Positions 1 through 10,757 of a DNA stretch of 64,000 nt are shown in pieces (within the stretch, counting starts at the first letter, position 1; every line of letters begins with the position of its first letter). The DNA is taken from positions 1 to 64,000 of the forward strand of contig JACZKS010000130.1 in NCBI GenBank assembly GCA_014859895.1, in the 5' to 3' direction. The position numbers and the translations under genes were made by a program. The notes under the pieces were generated by a model, which was not told where the DNA came from, ran no database searches, and was given only the letters and a program-made list of their open reading frames with translations. Source of the DNA: Rhodospirillales bacterium. Lineage in GTDB: Bacteria > Pseudomonadota > Alphaproteobacteria > Rhodospirillales > Shumkoniaceae.

Positions 1-2
1 TC

Positions 3-125
3 CTTAAGAAGACCGCAGCCCGAACAAAGGACGAATTATGGGACGCCATCGGCCGAGGCATCGACACCTTCACCCCGGCCGAGTGCGAAAACTACTTCGC
101 CGCTGCCGGATATGACCTCAACTGA
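3..125 (+). mobile_element. IS630-family transposase, C-terminal end only (cut by window edge)
   Basis: Reading from base 3 gives about 40 residues ending in TPAECENYFAAAGYDLN and a TGA at 123-125. This tail, with an ECxNYFxxAGYD pattern, is typical of IS630-type DDE transposases. The catalytic part lies outside the window, so I cannot tell whether the element is intact. It ends 12 bases before the stop codon of the converging macB-like gene, so it marks an insertion boundary at the 3' end of the efflux operon. Confidence 0.6.
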
Positions 126-137
126 ACGGAAATTGCT

Positions 138-2096
138 CTAGTCTCTGGATAGCGCGGCAACGGGCTCGAGCCGCGATGCGTTGCGCGCGGGCAGATAGCC
201 AAAAACAACACCGATCAGGCTGGAGCACAGGAAGGCGGCGATGATCGAGGTCATCGAATAGACGAGGCTGAACCCCGAATCGAGGGCACTGAAAATCATG
301 CCGAAGCCGAGAGCGAAGCCAATTCCAAACAAGCCTCCGATCAGGCAAACCAGCACGGCCTCGATCAGGAATTGTTGCAGGATATCGCTTTGACGGGCCC
401 CGACCGCCATGCGAACGCCGATCTCGTTGATGCGCTCCGAGACCGATACCAGCATGATGTTCATGACCCCGATACCCCCGACGACCAGCGAAATGACGGC
501 GATGGCCGCGATCAGCAGGGTCATGGTCTGGGTCGTGCTGGTGATGGCCTGGCGGATGTCGTCGGTGTTGAGAATGAAGAAGTCCTTGGTTCCGTGGCGC
601 CGGGTCAGGAATTGCGCGACCGCCTGCTCGGCCAGGTCGGTGGAGGTGTCGTCGCTGACGCGCACGGTAATGCTGCGCAACGAGGAGTCGCCCAAAAAGC
701 GCGTCTGCACGGTCGTATAGGGCAGATAAAGCGATAGATTTTCGCTGGAGCCGAAGCCGCCCTGCTGTGGCTGGATGACCCCGACGACCCGGCACGGAAC
801 GGTCCCGACGAGGATGACCCGTCCCACCGGGCTTCCGTTCAGGCCGGCGAACAGGGTCTTGCGGGTGTTCTCGTCGATGACGACGTCTTGTGCCCGGGTC
901 CGCAGGCCGTCGGCATCGAAGAACCGGCCGTCGGCGAGCGTCGCCCCCTTCGCCTTGAAATACTGTTCGCCGACACCGTTGACGAGGGCGTTGGCCTCCT
1001 TCGACCCGAAGCGAACCGTGCTGCTGGTCGAGACCGTCGGCGTCACCGCCGCGACATAGGGCTGCCGGGCCAGGGCATCGGCATCGGAAACGACAAGCGT
1101 CCTGATCTTTCCCGATCGCATGTCGCCGAAATCCTTGCCTGGAAAGATCTCCAGGGTGTTGGTGCCCAGGCTGCTGATATTGGAAAGCACCTTCTGCCGC
1201 GACCCTTCGCCAAGAGCCACCACGCACACCACGGAGGCGATGCCGATGATGATGCCGAGCATCGTCAGAAAAGTCCGGAGCCGATGGGCCATCATGGCGC
1301 GAAGCGCCATTCGAAAGGCTTCCCGGAAACGGTCCAGCATCCCGCTCCAAGAACCCGTCTGCGTGGTGGCGACGCCCGTTAGTGGATCGGCCTTCCTTCC
1401 CGGAACGTCGCACATCTTCCGATCGGAGACGACTTGCCCATCGCTGATCTCGATGATCCGCCGGGCGCGGGCCGCCACCGTCATGTCGTGCGTGACGATG
1501 ATGACGGTCTTTCCATTGGCGTGCAGTTCCTCAAGGATACGCAGCACCTCCTCCCCGCTGTGGGTGTCAAGGGCGCCCGTCGGCTCGTCGGCAAGGATGA
1601 CATTGGCGCCGTTCATCAGCGCCCGCGCGATTGAGACGCGCTGCTGCTGGCCGCCCGAGAGCTGGCCCGGCCTGTGACCGGTGCGATCCGTCATGCCAAG
1701 CCGCCCCAGCAGGCTGGCCGCCCGATCTTCGCGGTCGTGCGGTGTTTGACCGGCGTAGATCGCCGGAACTTCGACATTCTCGATCGCCGTCAGTTCCGAC
1801 AGCAAATGGTAGCGCTGGAAGATGAACCCGAAATGCTCGCGGCGCAGTTCGGCCAATTCGTCGGCATCGAGGGACGCGGTTTCCCGGCCGGAAATCCGAT
1901 AACTGCCGGCACTCGGTCGGTCGAGGCCGCCGAGGATGTTCATCAGGGTGGACTTTCCGGAACCGGAAGCCCCGACGATGGCGACCATTTCGCCGGCCTC
2001 GATGATGAGATCGATGTCCTTGAGGACGGTGATCGCCCCTTCGCCTGCCGAAAACTCCCGCCGCAATCCGCTAAGCGCGATCAGGGGAGCCGTCAT
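138..2096 (-). CDS. macB: MacB-like ABC transporter (ATPase-permease fusion)
   Basis: Inner-membrane ATP-driven pump component that works with the MacA adaptor and a TolC-type channel. The protein has 652 residues. An N-terminal nucleotide-binding domain shows Walker [10 protein letters not shown], signature LSGGQQQR and Walker [12 protein letters not shown]. After about residue 250 comes a transmembrane helix, a large periplasmic domain, and three C-terminal helices of the FtsX type. I use the ATG at 2096 ([10 protein letters not shown]), which lies 4 bases after the macA stop; an in-frame upstream start at 2135 would run into macA. It is the last gene of the efflux operon. Substrate is not readable; MacAB pumps export macrolides, peptides or lipid-like molecules. 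Confidence 0.93.
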   Translation of the reverse strand: MTAPLIALSGLRREFSAGEGAITVLKDIDLIIEAGEMVAIVGASGSGKSTLMNILGGLDRPSAGSYRISGRETASLDADELAELRREHFGFIFQRYHLLSELTAIENVEVPAIYAGQTPHDREDRAASLLGRLGMTDRTGHRPGQLSGGQQQRVSIARALMNGANVILADEPTGALDTHSGEEVLRILEELHANGKTVIIVTHDMTVAARARRIIEISDGQVVSDRKMCDVPGRKADPLTGVATTQTGSWSGMLDRFREAFRMALRAMMAHRLRTFLTMLGIIIGIASVVCVVALGEGSRQKVLSNISSLGTNTLEIFPGKDFGDMRSGKIRTLVVSDADALARQPYVAAVTPTVSTSSTVRFGSKEANALVNGVGEQYFKAKGATLADGRFFDADGLRTRAQDVVIDENTRKTLFAGLNGSPVGRVILVGTVPCRVVGVIQPQQGGFGSSENLSLYLPYTTVQTRFLGDSSLRSITVRVSDDTSTDLAEQAVAQFLTRRHGTKDFFILNTDDIRQAITSTTQTMTLLIAAIAVISLVVGGIGVMNIMLVSVSERINEIGVRMAVGARQSDILQQFLIEAVLVCLIGGLFGIGFALGFGMIFSALDSGFSLVYSMTSIIAAFLCSSLIGVVFGYLPARNASRLEPVAALSRD

Positions 2097-2100
2097 CGGC

Positions 2101-3321
2101 CTACAGCCCCATCGACGGCGGACCGCCGGCGTCACGTTTCGTGGTCGTCTGCGTTTCGGGGGAGATCCGGCCCGTGACGACGCGCTCGCCCTCCTTCAGG
2201 CCGGAAAGAACCTCGGCGGTCATCTTGTCGTTGAGCCCGACCTCGATCTTGCGCAATGAAATTTGCCCCTTCTGATCGACGACCTGCACAACGTATTTCC
2301 CGTCGCGATCCTTATCGCCAAGCGCCGCCGCCGGGATCGTCATAACCCCTTTCGCCTCGCCGAGAATGATGTGGACCTCGGCGGTCATGTAGGTCCGCAG
2401 CCGTCCATCCGGGTTCGGAACGTTAAAATGGCCGTTGTAATAGATGGCCGACGACGAGGAAGAGGACGACGAACCGCTGCTCGACGAACTCGACGACGAC
2501 GTGATGCTGCTGTCGCTGGTGATGGACTCCGGCGCCGGCTCGATGGAATCGAGGGTCGCCTCGTACCGGCAGTCGGGATCGCCGAGGATGGTAAAATAAA
2601 CCTGCTGCCCGGGCTTCACCTTGGTGACGTCGGCCTCTGAAATCTCGGCCAGGACCGTCATCGTGTCGAGCTGACCGAGAACGACGATGGTCGGCGCCGA
2701 TTGCGCGGCGTTCACCGTCTGCCCTTCCTGGCTGACGATGGCCAGCACCGTACCGTCGATAGGCGCCGTAATGCGCGTGTAGCCGAGATTTGCCTGTGCG
2801 GTCTCGACCGCCACTTCCGCCTCGATGATTTGCGCATCGAGCGCCTCGATCTGGGCACGCGTGGTTTTGACTTCAGCCTCCGCGGTTTCAAAATCCGCCT
2901 GCGACACGGCCTTCTGCGCAACCATTCTCTTCTGGCGGGTCAACGTCGATTCGGCATGAGTCAACGTCGCTTCCTTTTCCCCGCGTTGGGCGAGAACATT
3001 GGAAAGCGCGGCCTTTGCCGTACGGAGCGCATTCTGCTGCGTGACGGAATCGATCTCGGCAACCAGATCGTTCTTCCCGACTTTCTGACCGAGAGAGACC
3101 TTCAGCGACGTGATGCGCCCCGACGCCTGAGCTCCGACGGCAACGAGCTTGACCGGCTTCAACGTACCGCTTGTCAGCACGGTTTCCTCGACGTTGCCTG
3201 TCGTAACCGGGGCCGTCATCATGGTGACGTCCGGGGGGCCGAAAAATTCTGCCTTGACGGCAAAACCCGCCGCGACCGCAATGAGGGACATCGCAACCAT
3301 CAGGATGAGGCGTCGTTTCAT
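2101..3321 (-). CDS. macA: MacA-like periplasmic adaptor (HlyD/MFP family)
   Basis: Membrane-fusion protein of 406 residues that links MacB to an outer-membrane channel. It begins with an uncleaved signal-anchor helix ([20 protein letters not shown]), then a split lipoyl domain around a long coiled-coil hairpin (about residues 95-180, rich in A, E, Q and K), and a beta-barrel/membrane-proximal region. About residues 268-292 form an almost pure serine tract ([16 protein letters not shown] and on), an unusual low-complexity loop. The start ATG overlaps the stop of the MFS gene (ATGA) and the stop is 4 bases from macB, so translation is probably coupled. Confidence 0.92.
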   Translation of the reverse strand: MKRRLILMVAMSLIAVAAGFAVKAEFFGPPDVTMMTAPVTTGNVEETVLTSGTLKPVKLVAVGAQASGRITSLKVSLGQKVGKNDLVAEIDSVTQQNALRTAKAALSNVLAQRGEKEATLTHAESTLTRQKRMVAQKAVSQADFETAEAEVKTTRAQIEALDAQIIEAEVAVETAQANLGYTRITAPIDGTVLAIVSQEGQTVNAAQSAPTIVVLGQLDTMTVLAEISEADVTKVKPGQQVYFTILGDPDCRYEATLDSIEPAPESITSDSSITSSSSSSSSGSSSSSSSSAIYYNGHFNVPNPDGRLRTYMTAEVHIILGEAKGVMTIPAAALGDKDRDGKYVVQVVDQKGQISLRKIEVGLNDKMTAEVLSGLKEGERVVTGRISPETQTTTKRDAGGPPSMGL

Positions 3322-4550
3322 TGGGTTCTCGTCCCACTCGATCCCGCCCGCCGCCGCCCGAGGAACAACACCCCCCCGGCCAGCAGACCGCAGGCGAAGA
3401 TCGTACCGACCATCGGCAGGGCCGTGCCGTCATGCAGCACGCCGACGAGCGCACTGACAATGCCAGCCACGCCGAATTGCAGCACGCCGACCAGCGCGGA
3501 CGCGCTGCCGGCATGTTTTCCGCTGGCCGCCATGCCAAGCGCCGTGGCATTGGCGGCAACCAGCGGAATGGTCGCCAGGCTGATCCAAAGCGAGCTCAGC
3601 AGGACGAAAAGCGACCCGCTCGTTAGCGTGACGAGCGCAACGAAAATGGCGACAATCTGGACGCCAAGCGCGCCGGCCAGCACCTTCGACGGCGCCAGGC
3701 GGTTCAGCAGAAAGCGGTTCAGTTGCGCGGCGACGATCATGCCGAACGCATTGGCGCCGAACAGCCAGCCGTAGTGTTGCGGACTGATCTGGTGGATTTC
3801 CATGAACACGAAGGGAGAGCCGCTGATGAAGGCGAAAATGCTGCCGAGGGAAAGGCTCCCGGCAAGCGTCGGCGCGATGAACCGGCGCTGCCCCAACAAA
3901 TGGACATAGATCGTCAGGACACCGACGAGGTTCATCCGCTGGCGTTTTTGGCGTGGCAGAGTTTCCGGAAGCAGGGTCGACGCGGCCGCGAAACAGATCG
4001 CCCCGAACACCGCCAGGAACAGGAAAATGGCCCGCCAGTCCGCAAAGATGAGAATGTAGCCTCCCAAAACCGGCGCCAGGATGGGAGCAAGCCCCTGGAC
4101 CGTCATCATCAGCGATAGAATGCGGGCCGTCTCGCGCTCGTCGAACAGGTCGGTGATGATGGCCCGGCTGACGACCATGCCGGCACAGCCGCCGATCGCC
4201 TGGAGAAGGCGCAGCGCGATGAAACTTTCGATATCCGGCGCGAAGACGATGAGGAAGGAGGTCGCCGCAAAGAAGGCCGTACCGGCCAGCAGCGGCAATT
4301 TCCGGCCGTAACGATCGATCAGGGGACCATAGAATAACTGGCCGACCGCCAAGCCGACGAAAAACAGCGACAACCCGAGCTGCACTTGACCCGAGTCCGC
4401 GTGGAAGCTTGCCGCCAATGCGGGAAAGCTCACCAGATACATATCCGTTGCGAACGGCGCGAACGCCGTCAGGGCGCCGAGGACCAGGGTCAATCGCGCA
4501 ATATGGACAGGCGTTTGCCTGGCAACCGCATGCGGGGCAGTTGATGGCAT
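3318..4550 (-). CDS. Bcr/CflA-type MFS drug efflux transporter
   Basis: A 12-helix major facilitator of 410 residues, predicted to export drugs by proton antiport. Visible marks are the loop motif GPLIDRYGRKLPLL after helix 2, the helix 4-5 region SRAIITDLFDERETARIL, and RLLQAIGGCAGMVVSRA, all typical of the Bcr/CflA (DHA1) group. I chose the ATG at 4550 (MPSTAPHAVAR) because it overlaps the stop of the upstream outer-membrane factor by one base; the open frame extends 30 residues further but lacks family similarity. An MFS gene inside an RND/MacAB operon is uncommon. Confidence 0.9.
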   Translation of the reverse strand: MPSTAPHAVARQTPVHIARLTLVLGALTAFAPFATDMYLVSFPALAASFHADSGQVQLGLSLFFVGLAVGQLFYGPLIDRYGRKLPLLAGTAFFAATSFLIVFAPDIESFIALRLLQAIGGCAGMVVSRAIITDLFDERETARILSLMMTVQGLAPILAPVLGGYILIFADWRAIFLFLAVFGAICFAAASTLLPETLPRQKRQRMNLVGVLTIYVHLLGQRRFIAPTLAGSLSLGSIFAFISGSPFVFMEIHQISPQHYGWLFGANAFGMIVAAQLNRFLLNRLAPSKVLAGALGVQIVAIFVALVTLTSGSLFVLLSSLWISLATIPLVAANATALGMAASGKHAGSASALVGVLQFGVAGIVSALVGVLHDGTALPMVGTIFACGLLAGGVLFLGRRRAGSSGTRTQ

Positions 4551-6055
4551 TACGGCTTCGAGTTGTCGGTTGCGGCGGTATGCGGGCCGGTATCGGTGTC
4601 GACGATCTCCGGCGTCGAGGCGTCGATCACGCCATCCCAACCGCCGCCGAGCGCCTTGTTGAGGGCGATGTAATCATTGGCGATCGCAATGCGGCTTTGA
4701 ATGAAGGAATCCTCGGCCGAGTAAAGCGAACGCTCCGCGTCGAGTTGATCGAGAAAGCTTGACGAGCCGGTCTGGTAAAGCGAGCGCGCCAAGGTTGCCG
4801 CCTCCCGGTAGGCCGTCACGGACGAGGCCAATTTTTCTTCCCTGATGCGCTCCTGGGCGAGCGCGATGGTTGCGTTTTCCACATCCTCGAGGGCGGTGAG
4901 GACGGACGAGCGGAAGACGAGATAGTATTGATCGCGCTGAGCCTCGGCGATGTCGACGGCAGCCTTCAATTGTCCGCCATTGAAGATCGGGACATTGAGG
5001 CTCGGACCGAACGACCAGCTGATTGACGAGTTTTTGGCCAAGTCGCCGATTCGCGTACTGGATGTGGCGACACTTCCAACCAGGCTGATGCTGGGATAGC
5101 GGGCGGCCTCCGCCTGACCGATCATGGCGGTGTATTGGGCAAGTTGGCGCTCGGCCAGACGGACGTCCGGCCGCGACAACAGAATGTCGGCGGGAACCCC
5201 CGTCGGGATAGGCAGGCGCGGCGATGGAATGGGGGCAACACGCGTCAATCGCCCGACCAGCGCGGCCGGCCCCCGCCCGGTAAGCACGCCAAGACGATGA
5301 ACGGCTTCCGCATAGCCTGACTCGAGCGTCGGAATATCGGCTTCCGTGCTGCTTGCCTGCCCGGTGGCGTTGGCGACATCGACGGCGGACGAAGCCCCTG
5401 CCTCGAACTTGTCGCGGGTCAACCCCGCCGTTTCGCGTTGTGAAGCCGCAGTGCGCCTGGCGAGGTCGATCCGCGCCTGATAACCGCGCGCCGCAGCGTA
5501 ATTGGAAGCGATGTCGCCGACCAGGGTCAAAAGCGTGGAGCGAAGCTCCTCTTCGGCCGCATCCATGCCATAACCGGCGGCCTCGACGTTTCGGCGATTG
5601 GCGCCGAACAGGTCCAGTTCCCAACTGGCGTCCAGCCCGGCCTGGAACTGGTTATACGGCCGGCTGCTGGTGCTGGCGCTCAATCTGCTTTTGTCGCGTG
5701 TCGCCGAACCGGAGCCATCGACCGACGGCAACAACGTTCCACCAGCCTGACGGTACCGGGCCCGCGCCTCGCGGATCTTCGCCTTGGCGCTCGCCACATC
5801 GAGATTGCTCTGCACCGCCTCCTCGATAAGCGCGTTCAACGTCGGATCGTCGAGGCGGCGCCACCATTGAGACAACTGAGGCGATTCCGTCGATTTCACC
5901 TGCTTCGCTTCGCCCCACTGAGCGGGAAGCGACACGGCGGGCGTCTGGTAGTCAGGACCGACCGAGCATGCGGCCAGCCAAAAGACGGCCAACAGGGTTA
6001 TGACCGTCTGGGGCGTCTTGGAAAGCCAGGAGATTGCCGGTGTCATTCTTGTCAT
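4550..6055 (-). CDS. RND outer-membrane factor lipoprotein (NodT/OprM family)
   Basis: TolC-like channel of 501 residues that completes the tripartite RND pump. The N terminus is a lipoprotein signal with lipobox LAAC (ITLLAVFWLAACSVGPDYQTP), followed by the family hallmark VGPDYQTPAVSLPAQW. Two repeats of the outer-membrane efflux protein domain follow, each with long Ala/Gln/Glu-rich helices. The open frame runs much further upstream, inside the RND gene, but the signal peptide fixes the start at the ATG at 6055 (an alternative ATG is at 6046). It may serve both the RND pump and MacAB, since it is the only outer-membrane channel in the operon. Confidence 0.93.
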   Translation of the reverse strand: MTRMTPAISWLSKTPQTVITLLAVFWLAACSVGPDYQTPAVSLPAQWGEAKQVKSTESPQLSQWWRRLDDPTLNALIEEAVQSNLDVASAKAKIREARARYRQAGGTLLPSVDGSGSATRDKSRLSASTSSRPYNQFQAGLDASWELDLFGANRRNVEAAGYGMDAAEEELRSTLLTLVGDIASNYAAARGYQARIDLARRTAASQRETAGLTRDKFEAGASSAVDVANATGQASSTEADIPTLESGYAEAVHRLGVLTGRGPAALVGRLTRVAPIPSPRLPIPTGVPADILLSRPDVRLAERQLAQYTAMIGQAEAARYPSISLVGSVATSSTRIGDLAKNSSISWSFGPSLNVPIFNGGQLKAAVDIAEAQRDQYYLVFRSSVLTALEDVENATIALAQERIREEKLASSVTAYREAATLARSLYQTGSSSFLDQLDAERSLYSAEDSFIQSRIAIANDYIALNKALGGGWDGVIDASTPEIVDTDTGPHTAATDNSKP

Positions 6056-6090
6056 TGTGATCCATCTTGAAAAGGTTGTTCGTTCCCGCC

Positions 6091-9000
6091 TCAAGCTTCG
6101 AGCGATTTGGACGTAGTGGCGCGCTCTGGCTCGGGAGGGACGTCCTGCCCCACGGCTTTGCTCTTGAACACGCGACGCACCGTCACGAAGAGCAAAGGCA
6201 CGAAAAATATGCCGAGGACGGTCGCGGCAATCATTCCACCCAAGACGCCGATGCCGATGGCGTTCTGGGCGCCGGAGCCGGCCCCGCTTGCGATGGCCAG
6301 CGGGGTGACGCCGAGAATGAAGGCGAACGACGTCATCAGGATCGGCCGCAAGCGCTGCCGGGCGGCCGCGAGGGTCGCCTCGACCAAGCCCTCGCCGGCA
6401 GCCTGCCGACCAACGGCGAACTCGACGATGAGAATGGCATTCTTGGCGGCCAGGCCGATCGTCGTCAGCAGGCCGACCTTGAAATAAACGTCGTTGGTCT
6501 GACCGAAGACATAGGCGGCCGCCAATGCACCGAACACGCCGATCGGAATGGACAGCATGACGGCGAACGGAATCGACCAGCTTTCGTAGAGGGCGGCAAG
6601 GCAAAGGAACACGACCAGAACCGAAATCGCATAGAGCGACGCGGCCTGGCTGCCGGAAAGGCGCTCCTGGTACGACAGGCCAGTCCATTCATGGGCGTAG
6701 CCGCTCGGCAACTGGCTGGCGAGATTGTCGATCTCGTTCATGGCGTCGCCTGAACTGACGCCGGTGGCCGCCTCACCTTGAATCTCGACAGCCGCCGAAC
6801 CGTTATAGCGTTCGAGTCGCGGCGAACCGAAGGTCCAGTGGCCGGAGGCGAAGGCCGAAAACGGAACCATGGTGCCGTTGGAATTGCGCACGTACCACCG
6901 TTCCAGATCCTTGGGCTGCATGCGAAAGTTCTTATCGGCCTGCAGATAAACCGGCTTGACGCGGCCACGATCGATGAAATCGTTGACGTAATCGCTGCCC
7001 CACGCCGTCGACAGCGTGGTGTTGATGTCCGACAGACCGACGCCCAGCGCGCTGGCTTTTTCCTGATCGATTTCGACCGAGAATTGCGGTGTGTCCTCCT
7101 GTCCGTTCGGGCGCGTATTGGCCAGGAGCTTGCTCTGTCCGGCCAGGGCCAGAAGGCGATTACGCGTCGCCATCAGCTTGTCATGGCCGGCTCCGTTGAC
7201 GTCCTGCAGATAGAAATCGAAGCCGTTGGAATTGCCCATGCCCTGAATCGCCGGCGGGGCCAATGCGAAGACCTGGGCATCCCTGATCTTCGAGAACGCG
7301 CCCATGGCCCGGCCGGCGACGGCCGCCGCCGAAAGCACGGGTGACGTGCGCTCGTCGAACGGCTTGAGCTTGATGAAGGCAAGTCCGACGTTCTGCCCTT
7401 GTCCGCCGAACCCAAAACCGGCGATGGAGAAGACGCCGTCGACGGCGTCCTTCTCGTTGGTAAGGAAATGGTCCTTCACCTGCTCGAGCGCGCGCACGGT
7501 CCGTTCCTGGGCTGCACCGGTGGGCAACTGGACGCTGGCCATCAGAATCCCCTGGTCCTCGTCCGGCAGGAAGGAACTCGGCAGGCGCATGAACAACCAT
7601 CCCACGGCAACGACGATCGCCAGGAAGATGAAAAGGAACCGCTTGGCCCGCGTTGTGGTGCCGCGCACGCCGTCGCGATAGGCGAGCGTGCCACGATCGA
7701 AGGTCCGATTGAACCAGCCGGCCAGACCGCGCTCCGTGGCATGATCGCCGGGCCGGCGGAGGATGCTCGCGCAGAGCGCTGGCGTCAGCACGAGCGCGAC
7801 GACGACCGACAGCAGCATGGCCGAGACGATGGTCACCGAAAACTGACGGTAGATGACGCCGACCGAACCGCCGAAAAACGCCATGGGAACGAAAACTGCC
7901 GACAGGGCGATGGCGATGCCGACCAGGGCCCCGGTAATCTCGCCCATGGATTTGCGCGTCGCCTCCTTGGGAGAGAGCCCCTCTTCATGCATGACGCGCT
8001 CGACATTCTCCACCACGACGATCGCATCATCGACCAGCAGGCCGATGGCAAGCACCATGGCGAACATGGTCAACATGTTGATCGAATAGCCGGCGGAAGC
8101 GAGGACGGCAAACGTGCCGAGCAGCACGACGGGAACGGCGATCGTCGGAATGATCGTCGCCCGGATGTTCTGGAGGAATACGAACATCACGATGAAGACA
8201 AGGCCGACAGCCTCGGCCAAGGTCTTCATCACCTCTTCGATCGACAGACGGACGAAGGGCGTGGTGTCGTAGGGGTAGACCACCTCGACCGCGGTGGGAA
8301 GTGTGCCGGACAGCCGACCGATCGCCGCCTGGACGGCTTCCGCCGTGCTGATGGCGTTGGCGCCGGTCGCAAGATTGATGGCCAGCCCCGCGGCGGGCAG
8401 GCCATTATATCGAGCGTCCGAGGTATAGCTTTCCGCGCCGAGTTCTACGGTAGCGACGTCGTTCAGCCGGACGATGGACCCGTCCGTCGTGCTCTTCAGA
8501 ACAATGTTCCGGAACTGCTCGGCGGTCTGAAGGCGACTGCGCGCGGTGACTGTGGCATTGAGCTGCTGGCCCTGGCGCGCCGGCAAACCGCCGAGCTGGC
8601 CGGCGGACACCTGCGTGTTCTGCACCTCGATCGCCGCGGCCACGTCGCCCGGCATGAGCGCATACTTGGCGAGCTTGTCGGGATCGAGCCAGATCCGCAT
8701 GGCATAGCCACCCCCGAACAATTGCGTCTCGCCGACGCCGTCGATGCGCCGCAGCGTGTCGTTCAATGTGCTGTCGACATAGTCGGCGAGATCCGTCGAC
8801 GTCATCTTGCCGTCGCTCGACACGAAGCCGATCACCATCAGGAAGCCGCTGGACGATTTCGTGACGGTCAGGCCGGTGCTTTGCACGATCTGCGGCAACT
8901 GCGAGGTGACGAGCTGCAACTTATTCTGCACCTGCATCTGCGCAACGTCCGGATCGGCCGCGCTGGTGAAGGTCAGCGTGAGTTGTGCCGATCCGGTCGA

Positions 9001-9249
9001 CGTCGATGTCGCGGTCATATAGTCAAGATTGTCGATCCCGGTCATGCCCTGCTCGATGACCTTGGTCACCGAGTTCTCGACCGTCTGGGCGTCGGCGCCC
9101 GGATAGGACGCACTGACCTGAACCGTGGTTGGCGCGATCTGCGGATATTGCGAGATCGACAATGTGTTGAGGGCGAGTAACCCGGCCAGCATGATCGTGA
9201 TGGCGATCACCCATGCAAAGACCGGCCGATCGATAAAGAAATTCGACAT
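6091..9249 (-). CDS. RND multidrug efflux pump, inner-membrane subunit (AcrB/MexB type, HAE1)
   Basis: Proton-driven pump of 1052 residues, the normal length for AcrB-type proteins. It starts [17 protein letters not shown], the classic HAE1 N terminus. Proton-relay aspartates sit in helix 4 within [21 protein letters not shown]. Two halves each carry a large periplasmic loop, and the C-terminal half includes the segment [25 protein letters not shown]-type ribosome site (GAGGCGAACG) precedes the ATG at 9249, which is better than the TTG at 9261 that would overlap the adaptor stop. Its partners are the adaptor upstream and the channel downstream. Confidence 0.95.
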   Translation of the reverse strand: MSNFFIDRPVFAWVIAITIMLAGLLALNTLSISQYPQIAPTTVQVSASYPGADAQTVENSVTKVIEQGMTGIDNLDYMTATSTSTGSAQLTLTFTSAADPDVAQMQVQNKLQLVTSQLPQIVQSTGLTVTKSSSGFLMVIGFVSSDGKMTSTDLADYVDSTLNDTLRRIDGVGETQLFGGGYAMRIWLDPDKLAKYALMPGDVAAAIEVQNTQVSAGQLGGLPARQGQQLNATVTARSRLQTAEQFRNIVLKSTTDGSIVRLNDVATVELGAESYTSDARYNGLPAAGLAINLATGANAISTAEAVQAAIGRLSGTLPTAVEVVYPYDTTPFVRLSIEEVMKTLAEAVGLVFIVMFVFLQNIRATIIPTIAVPVVLLGTFAVLASAGYSINMLTMFAMVLAIGLLVDDAIVVVENVERVMHEEGLSPKEATRKSMGEITGALVGIAIALSAVFVPMAFFGGSVGVIYRQFSVTIVSAMLLSVVVALVLTPALCASILRRPGDHATERGLAGWFNRTFDRGTLAYRDGVRGTTTRAKRFLFIFLAIVVAVGWLFMRLPSSFLPDEDQGILMASVQLPTGAAQERTVRALEQVKDHFLTNEKDAVDGVFSIAGFGFGGQGQNVGLAFIKLKPFDERTSPVLSAAAVAGRAMGAFSKIRDAQVFALAPPAIQGMGNSNGFDFYLQDVNGAGHDKLMATRNRLLALAGQSKLLANTRPNGQEDTPQFSVEIDQEKASALGVGLSDINTTLSTAWGSDYVNDFIDRGRVKPVYLQADKNFRMQPKDLERWYVRNSNGTMVPFSAFASGHWTFGSPRLERYNGSAAVEIQGEAATGVSSGDAMNEIDNLASQLPSGYAHEWTGLSYQERLSGSQAASLYAISVLVVFLCLAALYESWSIPFAVMLSIPIGVFGALAAAYVFGQTNDVYFKVGLLTTIGLAAKNAILIVEFAVGRQAAGEGLVEATLAAARQRLRPILMTSFAFILGVTPLAIASGAGSGAQNAIGIGVLGGMIAATVLGIFFVPLLFVTVRRVFKSKAVGQDVPPEPERATTSKSLEA

Positions 9250-9257
9250 CGTTCGCC

Positions 9258-10541
9258 TCAATTCCTGCCGGTATCGGCCGTCGTGGCCGGTTCGCGATTG
9301 GCGACAGCGGTCGCCTTGCCGTCTGAAAGCGCCCCCGTCTTGCGTTCCCGAACCTCGCCCGTCGTCTCGTCGATGGTCACCTCGATGGGCGTCGCCTCCT
9401 GGCCGACGCGAACAAACTGCACTCCTTCGACGATGACCCGGTCACCATCGTCGACGCCGGAATCGACCAACCAGTTGTTGCCGACACTGTTTTGGATGGA
9501 AAGCACGCGCTCCTCGACCTTACCCTCCCGGTTGACGAACATGGCCGTGGCCTCGCCCTTGGTGTTGCGACTGACCGCCCGCTGGGGCACGAGAAAGCTG
9601 TTCTCGGCAATGCCTTCCTCGACGATCGCCCGCACGTACACGCCGGGCAGAAGCAGCCGCTCGGGATTGGGAAATTCAGCCCGTAGCGTGAAGGTACCGG
9701 TGGCTTCGTCGACATTGGCATCCGCAAACTCCAGCTTACCCTCGTACGGATAGATCGTGCCGTTTTCGAGTTTCAGCTTCACGCTGATGTTCGATCCACC
9801 GAGCTTCAGCCGGCCTTCCTTCACGGCCTGAAGAAGGTTGAGGAGGTTGGTGCTCGATTGCATCACGTCGACGTTGATCGGGTCCTGCTTGCGAATGGTG
9901 GTCAGCGCGGTTTCCTGATTTGCCGTCACCAGTGCGCCTTGCGTCAGCGAGGATTTGCCGACCCGACCGGCTATCGGGGCCGTGATCTTCGTATAGGCGA
10001 GATTGATCCGGGCGGTTTCGACGCTCGCTTGCGCGGCAGCCACGTCGGCCTTGGCTTGAGCCAGCGTCGCCATCGCGTCGTCGAGATCCTGCCTGCTGAC
10101 GGCGTCCTTCTTGATAAGCCCCTGATAACGCTCGACCTTGGCCTGCGCGCTCGGCACCGAGGCCGAGGCCTTCTGACGCGCCGCAACCGCGCTGTCGTAG
10201 GAGGCCTGATAGCTCGCCGGGTCGATCTGATAGAGCGCTTCGCCGGCGGCAACCTCGGTGCCTTCCTGAAACAGGCGCCGCTGGATGATGCCGTTTACCT
10301 GAGGGCGCACTTCGGCGACAAGAGAGGCTGCCGTACGCCCCGGCAATTCCGCCGTGATCGCGACCGACTGGGGACGAAGCGTGACGACGCCGACCTCGGG
10401 ACGACTCGCCACAAGCGATGAAGCGGCTTGATTTTCGGCTTGATCGAAGCAGCCTCCTGGCATGAGCAGCATGATCAAGCCAAGGAACATCGAACCACGC
10501 AGGCCACGCCGGACAACACCGGCCGGTAATGACCGTTTCAT
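9258..10541 (-). CDS. RND periplasmic adaptor lipoprotein (AcrA/MexA type)
   Basis: Membrane-fusion subunit of 427 residues. The N terminus ([13 protein letters not shown], then [13 protein letters not shown]) looks like a lipoprotein signal with the Cys near residue 32 as lipid anchor. Then come the biotinyl-lipoyl-like segment with [20 protein letters not shown], a coiled-coil hairpin (about 105-175), the second lipoyl half [22 protein letters not shown], and a beta-barrel. I use the ATG at 10541; a GTG at 10583 in frame would add 14 residues. First gene of the operon, transcribed away from the tetR-type gene. Confidence 0.92.
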   Translation of the reverse strand: MKRSLPAGVVRRGLRGSMFLGLIMLLMPGGCFDQAENQAASSLVASRPEVGVVTLRPQSVAITAELPGRTAASLVAEVRPQVNGIIQRRLFQEGTEVAAGEALYQIDPASYQASYDSAVAARQKASASVPSAQAKVERYQGLIKKDAVSRQDLDDAMATLAQAKADVAAAQASVETARINLAYTKITAPIAGRVGKSSLTQGALVTANQETALTTIRKQDPINVDVMQSSTNLLNLLQAVKEGRLKLGGSNISVKLKLENGTIYPYEGKLEFADANVDEATGTFTLRAEFPNPERLLLPGVYVRAIVEEGIAENSFLVPQRAVSRNTKGEATAMFVNREGKVEERVLSIQNSVGNNWLVDSGVDDGDRVIVEGVQFVRVGQEATPIEVTIDETTGEVRERKTGALSDGKATAVANREPATTADTGRN

Positions 10542-10588
10542 CCAACCGGTGCCGGGGAGACGGGGGAAGGGATTTGATTGCACAATCG

Positions 10589-10646
10589 GTATCCATATTT
10601 AGGAAACTTGTTAGTACCCATATTATGATTGCGTCTTCGATGTCAA
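10589..10646 (-). promoter_or_regulatory. Promoter and possible operator of the efflux operon
   Basis: On the minus strand TTGACA (10641-10646) is followed after 15 bases by TAATAT (10620-10625), a sigma-70-like promoter with a slightly short spacer. Downstream, two copies of the word GTAYCCATATT lie on the plus strand at 10589-10599 and 10614-10624, 25 bases apart; the second covers the -10 box. These are plausible repressor half-sites. The assignment is by pattern only. Confidence 0.5.
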
Positions 10647-10723
10647 TCGCGATATGAGGAAAAGCGAAGCGGCGCCAGTCAACGCCCGGATTGTTGCTGG
10701 CGGATGTCCGCCGGGACATTTTC

Positions 10724-10757
10724 TTGTAACGGAATGTTTCTTTTTGTAACGGAATGT
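10724..10757 (+). repeat. 14-bp direct repeat ahead of the tetR-type gene
   Basis: TTGTAACGGAATGT occurs at 10724-10737 and again, without mismatch, at 10744-10757. The period is 20 bases, about two helix turns, and the second copy runs into the GTG start of the regulator. Just upstream, ATGTCC (10704-10709) and GGACAT (10714-10719) form an inverted repeat. Together these are good candidates for an autoregulatory operator, although a short duplication cannot be excluded. Confidence 0.5.

Noticed and set aside
7399..9180. Plus-strand open frame (593 residues) opposite the RND pump
   Set aside because: Pure antisense of a conserved RND gene.
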